A DNA stretch of 54,643 nt, from assembly GCA_016213935.1 (NCBI GenBank), contig JACQZG010000062.1, forward strand, positions 1 through 54,643. The letters run 5' to 3'. Both the position numbers and the translations under genes were made by a program. Of the stretch, positions 51,384 through 54,643 are shown in pieces (positions within the stretch are counted from its first letter, which is position 1; the number at the start of each line of letters is the position of its first letter). This DNA is from Nitrospirota bacterium. GTDB taxonomy: Bacteria; Nitrospirota; Thermodesulfovibrionia; UBA6902. The notes beneath the pieces are model-generated. The model had not been told where the DNA came from and made no database searches. It was given only the letters and a program-made list of their open reading frames with translations.

Positions 51384-52955
51384 TCACAGATCATGTCCTG
51401 AATATGATTGATTGAAGCTCTTGTTGCAGAGCGGAAAGTCAGGCACGATGTTGCCGAGCACAGCCTGCTCAAGCCCCAGCCAGTTGACGCTCGAAGGGTC
51501 TCTTGCCATACATCTGTTGATCCCGCCATCCGGCCCTGCCTGAAGCCAGTAAATTATTTCTCCGCGCCATCCCTCAACAGCGGAAAAGCCTGACGCATCA
51601 GGCGAAGGAATGCCGCACTCAGCGGATATCCCGCCTGAAGGAAGTGTCTCAAGTATCCTGCGTATGATCCGTATTGATTCCCTCACTTCTTCGACACGCA
51701 CCCATGCCCTCGCGTGCACATCGCCTGAGATCAGCACCGGCACATTCACCTCAACGCGGTCATAAGGCGGGAAAGGATTTTGCGTCCGGCAGTCGAGGTT
51801 CAATCCGCTTGCCCTTGCGACAATCCCGACAGCGCAGATATCTCTCGCTTTATCAGGGATGAGAATGCCCGTGTCGCGCACCCTGTCTTCAAGTGATGAA
51901 TTTTCATCATAGATTATCACAAGCTTGTTAAACTCTTTCAAAAGTTTTCTTAATTCTTCAAGTATTAATTCTTTACCCTCTGAATCAATATCAACCGTCA
52001 CACCTCCGGGAATTATCCTGTCCATCATAAACCTGTGCCCGAACAATTTGTGATTTGTGCGCAACATTATCTCCCTGAGCCTCGACATCTGATAAAGCAT
52101 AAAGGCGAATGCCGCGTCATTGCATATAGCTCCTAAATCTCCGAGATGATTTGCGATACGCTCTCTTTCAAGAAAGAGGGCGCGAAGCCACTGCGCCCGT
52201 TCAGGCACTTTGCATCCTGTCATCGTCTCCAAAGCCATGCAATAAGCAAGACTGTGCGCAATGGTTGTGTCGCCGGAAACACGCCCCGCGAGCCTTGAGC
52301 CTTCATGCCATGAAAGCGATTCAAATCTCTTCTCTATCCCCTTGTGGACATATCCGAGCCTCTCTTCGAGATTGAGGATATCCTCTCCAACCGCCTGAAA
52401 ACGGAAATGACCCGGCTCGATAATTCCCGCATGCACAGGGCCAACAGGTATTTCATAAACCCCTTCGCCCTCAGCCCTCACGAATTTATATTCGCCGAAG
52501 ACGCGCGGCATGGGTTTTGAAGCGTCAAAGGATTTTCTGAGCGGCCATGCGTCTTCAGGCCAATCCTCAAATTTTATCCACGGCCTTAAATCGGGATGCC
52601 CGGCAGGGGTTACGCCCATTAGGCTGTGAATCTGTCTTTCAAAACGATACGCGGGCAAAAAATTCTTTGTAAGGCTTGGGAAATTCGCATCATCAAGCGG
52701 CGCTTCTGTCTTTATAATCAAATATTCCGCTCCCCATCTGTAACAGGCATATATCCCGAAGCCCCTGCCAAAGAGCGTCTCATCAGCCGCCCATTCAGCG
52801 GCAAGCAGAGCATGAGCCTTCTTCATCGCCTTTGAGGCTTCTGCAAATTTCTCCCTCGAAACAATATAGGAAACAATCGAAGACGGATGCAGTCCTTCAT
52901 CGCGTCTGAAGTCAGAGCCGAGGACAGGTGTTATGGCATCTATAAGCACACTCAT
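51384..52955 (-). CDS. HyfG/HycE-like large subunit lacking NiFe ligands
   Basis: 523 aa. The N-terminal 150 residues match the 30-kDa complex I subunit (NuoC-like), the rest the NuoD/hydrogenase large-subunit fold. The two NiFe motifs are gone: where hydrogenases have RxCGxC this has RVSGDTT (225-231), and where they have DPCxxC near the end this has DPSSVNW (486-492). So no NiFe site can form. This matches what has been called energy-converting hydrogenase-related (Ehr) complexes. It overlaps the hyfF-like stop by ATGA. Its electron partner is not visible in the window. Confidence 0.9.
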   Translation of the reverse strand: MSVLIDAITPVLGSDFRRDEGLHPSSIVSYIVSREKFAEASKAMKKAHALLAAEWAADETLFGRGFGIYACYRWGAEYLIIKTEAPLDDANFPSLTKNFLPAYRFERQIHSLMGVTPAGHPDLRPWIKFEDWPEDAWPLRKSFDASKPMPRVFGEYKFVRAEGEGVYEIPVGPVHAGIIEPGHFRFQAVGEDILNLEERLGYVHKGIEKRFESLSWHEGSRLAGRVSGDTTIAHSLAYCMALETMTGCKVPERAQWLRALFLERERIANHLGDLGAICNDAAFAFMLYQMSRLREIMLRTNHKLFGHRFMMDRIIPGGVTVDIDSEGKELILEELRKLLKEFNKLVIIYDENSSLEDRVRDTGILIPDKARDICAVGIVARASGLNLDCRTQNPFPPYDRVEVNVPVLISGDVHARAWVRVEEVRESIRIIRRILETLPSGGISAECGIPSPDASGFSAVEGWRGEIIYWLQAGPDGGINRCMARDPSSVNWLGLEQAVLGNIVPDFPLCNKSFNQSYSGHDL

Positions 52956-54397
52956 TTCAGAAGCTCCGCGGCAACATGAAGCCAGTTATTGAGAAACTCA
53001 GGCATATAAACTCCGAGCATAAGCACCAATGCCATATGCAGCATAACGGGAAGATGCGCCGCCTTTATCGGCCTTTGGTGAGGAGGTAAGCCGCCGGCAA
53101 CCATAGGCTGAACCCTTCTGAAGAGAGCGGCGAATGCGACGCCAAGCCCCAAAAGCAAAAAAGGCGTCATCCAAGGCGCTTCTTTAATTGTCGCCGTCAA
53201 TATAAGAAATTCGCTCATAAAGACCCCGAACGGCGGCATCCCTGCGATTGCCATCACGCCGAACATCAGCCCCCATCCCACAAGGGGGTTGCCTTTGAAT
53301 AACCCCGTAATCTTATCCATATCCTGTGTCCGGTGCATCTGCGATGCATGGCCCGCCGTAAAGAATATGGCTGATTTTGCGAGGCTGTGCACGAGCATAT
53401 GAAGAAGCGCGCCGAATGTGGCGATTGGCCCCCCGAGGCCGAAGGCAAAGGTTGCTATGCCCATGTGTTCGATGGATGAATAGGAGAACATCCGTTTTAT
53501 ATCCTTCTGCCGCAGGAGAGAGAATGCGGCAACGAGTATGGAAATGATGCCGAAGCCCATCATTATATTCCCCGCGTGATGCGTGCCTGTGGAGCCGTCA
53601 ACGAGCACCTTGCACCTCACAAGGGCGTAAAGGGCTATGTTCAGCAAAAGTCCCGACAGCACCGCTGATATAGGCGTAGGCCCTTCGCTGTGCGCGTCAG
53701 GAAGCCAGTTATGAAGCGGCACAAGCCCCACCTTTGTGCCGTAGCCGACCATGAGAAATACGAATGCCAATGAAAGCACGGTGGGTTCAAGGCTCCCGCT
53801 TACTTTATTTAAGTTCGTCCACAGAAGCGCCTCTCCGCCTTCGCCGAGGACCTTCTCAGCGGCAAAGTAGAGAAGCACTGTGCCGAAGAGCGCCTGCGCA
53901 ATACCTACGCCGCAGAGTATGAAATATTTCCATGCCGCCTCGATTGCAGAGGGAGTCCTGTAAAGCGAAACGAGAAGAACTGTTGAAAGCGTGGCAAGCT
54001 CCATTGCTATCCAGAGCACTCCGATATTATTAGTTAAAAGGCATAGGAGCATGGCAAAGATAAAGAGCTGGAACATGGCGTGATAGAACCGCATGCCTAC
54101 ATGCCCCACGCGGCCGTGCTCCCTCTCAAGCCTCATATATCTCCTGCTGAATATGGCTGTAGTCATTGAAACAAATGATGTCAGCACGGATAGATAGACA
54201 TTGAAGGCGTCGACAAAAAAGAATTTCCCGCCTGCCAGCATCGGCCCCTGTTCATAGACTTGCAGCGAAAGCCCCGCGCCTGCCGCGAAAGTAGCCGCAG
54301 AGCCGATGATGTTTATCTCAGGCGCAAACTTTCTGTCTCCGACAAACGCCAGTATCACTGCGGCAAAAAGAGGGACGAGTAATAAAATTAACAGCAT
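52952..54397 (-). CDS. HyfF/NuoL-M-like proton-translocating membrane subunit
   Basis: 481 aa from the Met at 54397, about 14 membrane helices. Key charged residues of antiporter-like subunits are present: Glu in WIAMELATLS, Lys in GYGTKVGLVPLHNWLPDAH, and the late Lys in HSLAKSAIFF. The open frame continues to 54490, but that part reads FPRKRESR, which is a translated REP palindrome, so the start at 54397 (GGAGAG upstream) is used. It probably pumps protons or sodium. Confidence 0.92.
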   Translation of the reverse strand: MLLILLLVPLFAAVILAFVGDRKFAPEINIIGSAATFAAGAGLSLQVYEQGPMLAGGKFFFVDAFNVYLSVLTSFVSMTTAIFSRRYMRLEREHGRVGHVGMRFYHAMFQLFIFAMLLCLLTNNIGVLWIAMELATLSTVLLVSLYRTPSAIEAAWKYFILCGVGIAQALFGTVLLYFAAEKVLGEGGEALLWTNLNKVSGSLEPTVLSLAFVFLMVGYGTKVGLVPLHNWLPDAHSEGPTPISAVLSGLLLNIALYALVRCKVLVDGSTGTHHAGNIMMGFGIISILVAAFSLLRQKDIKRMFSYSSIEHMGIATFAFGLGGPIATFGALLHMLVHSLAKSAIFFTAGHASQMHRTQDMDKITGLFKGNPLVGWGLMFGVMAIAGMPPFGVFMSEFLILTATIKEAPWMTPFLLLGLGVAFAALFRRVQPMVAGGLPPHQRPIKAAHLPVMLHMALVLMLGVYMPEFLNNWLHVAAELLK

Positions 54398-54421
54398 GAA
54401 ACTATCTCTCCATGAACTGTC

Positions 54422-54485
54422 ATGCCCGAAGGTCTTAATCGGGCATCCAGCACCTTTTCCTCTGGATTCCCGCTTTCGCGGGAAT
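54422..54485. repeat. two REP-like hairpins upstream of hyfF
   Basis: ATGCCCGA/TCGGGCAT (54422-54429/54439-54446) and ATTCCCGC-TTTC-GCGGGAAT (54466-54485), both perfect. The second is the common GGATTCCCGC...GCGGGAATGAC type of dispersed element. A decayed relative is at 6903-6927. Confidence 0.8.
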
Positions 54486-54533
54486 GACACATTGCCAATA
54501 AACGTATTTTGTAATGTGTGATGAATTGTTTTT

Positions 54534-54554
54534 TACTCATAACTCTTAACTGTC
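54534..54554. repeat. short 7-bp array between hyfE and hyfF
   Basis: Three heptamers: tactcat, aactctt, aactgtc, just after the upstream gene's stop on the minus strand. Confidence 0.45.
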
Positions 54555-54557
54555 TTT

Positions 54558-54643
54558 TCAGTCCTCCTCCTTCAGCCTTGCCATCTGATCAACGTCAAGG
54601 CTGTCAAAGGTGGTATTTATATGAAAAAAGAATATGCCGAATA
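54558..54643 (-). CDS. C-terminal end of a HyfE-like membrane subunit (partial)
   Basis: Only the last 27 residues are in the window. The minus-strand frame reads a hydrophobic end, then HINTTFDSLDVDQMARLKEED and stop, the usual tail of HyfE-like subunits. Placed directly upstream of the hyfF-like gene it completes the expected E-F-G-I order. Confidence 0.65.
   Translation of the reverse strand, partial: FGIFFFHINTTFDSLDVDQMARLKEED

Noticed and set aside
51384..52955. Annotation of the large subunit as a functional NiFe hydrogenase.
   Set aside because: Both cysteine pairs that bind the NiFe center are replaced (RVSGDTT and DPSSVNW).
54398..54490. N-terminal extension of the HyfF-like protein containing FPRKRESR.
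   Set aside because: It is a translation of a REP palindrome, and a ribosome site supports the start at 54397.

Overview
The window reads as a chromosomal segment of a Gram-negative, probably anaerobic bacterium. TonB and a TonB-dependent receptor, an outer-membrane barrel domain, an MltD-type transglycosylase, C5-pathway heme genes, a CcsA-type cytochrome c assembly protein, an anaerobic-style cobalt chelatase and an energy-converting-hydrogenase-like membrane complex all point this way. The mix resembles Nitrospirota (Thermodesulfovibrionia-like) or a related deltaproteobacterial lineage. That assignment is inference; no rRNA is present to settle it.

Layout. 1-1100: tRNA-Tyr and tRNA-Thr and a small exported protein. 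1101-4451: folP-cysK-cysM-JAMM peptidase on the minus strand. 4581-11390: two histidine kinases and a giant CheB-CheR-PAS protein, with a PIN/RHH toxin-antitoxin pair between them. 11415-14194: a nitrilase, then a promoter driving two tiny overlapping ORFs, a SPASM radical SAM enzyme and a YceI protein; the small ORFs plus the SPASM enzyme look like an undescribed RiPP-type precursor/maturase unit. 14206-16540: phosphoesterase, MscS channel, tRNA-Met. 16770-20462: ccsA-hemA-hemC-SCO. 20552-29413: envelope and housekeeping genes (SurA-N protein, MltD, TPR protein, PHP hydrolase, a CFI-box/barrel fusion, CorC, isocitrate dehydrogenase, UbiX). 29451-31520: repeat debris, a MazEF pair and a TrmB-type regulator with a perfect palindromic operator. 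31937-36238: three tandem exported MORN-repeat genes, the first fused to an HtrA-like protease and the second frameshifted. 36280-39149: KDPG aldolase, a DRE-TIM aldolase, a HTH/Zn-ribbon regulator and an HD hydrolase. 39146-49520: a vitamin B12 region on the minus strand (riboswitch-btuF-btuC-btuD, riboswitch-btuB-tonB, cobU-cobT-cobS-cobC-cbiX-cbiE). 49606-50769: a kinase-like protein and YjbQ. 50808-54643: hyfE-F-G-I-like subunits of a membrane complex whose large subunit lacks the NiFe cysteines.

How the genes work together. The B12 region couples uptake (BtuBFCD/TonB) to lower-ligand assembly (CobU/T/S/C) and early corrin chemistry (CbiX, CbiE), with two cobalamin riboswitches heading the two uptake units. 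The heme block makes porphobilinogen-derived tetrapyrrole next to cytochrome c and copper-center assembly factors. The hyf-like genes encode a proton-translocating module that probably does not handle hydrogen.

A second theme is repeats. Degenerate tandem arrays with a strict 7-bp period occur at about a dozen places: between tRNAs, in a 5' leader, inside cobU, cobS, btuF and a kinase gene without breaking frame, across the cobT stop, and inside a B12 riboswitch. Separate palindromic REP-like elements are found in frame inside cobC, upstream of hyfF and next to a damaged ORF.
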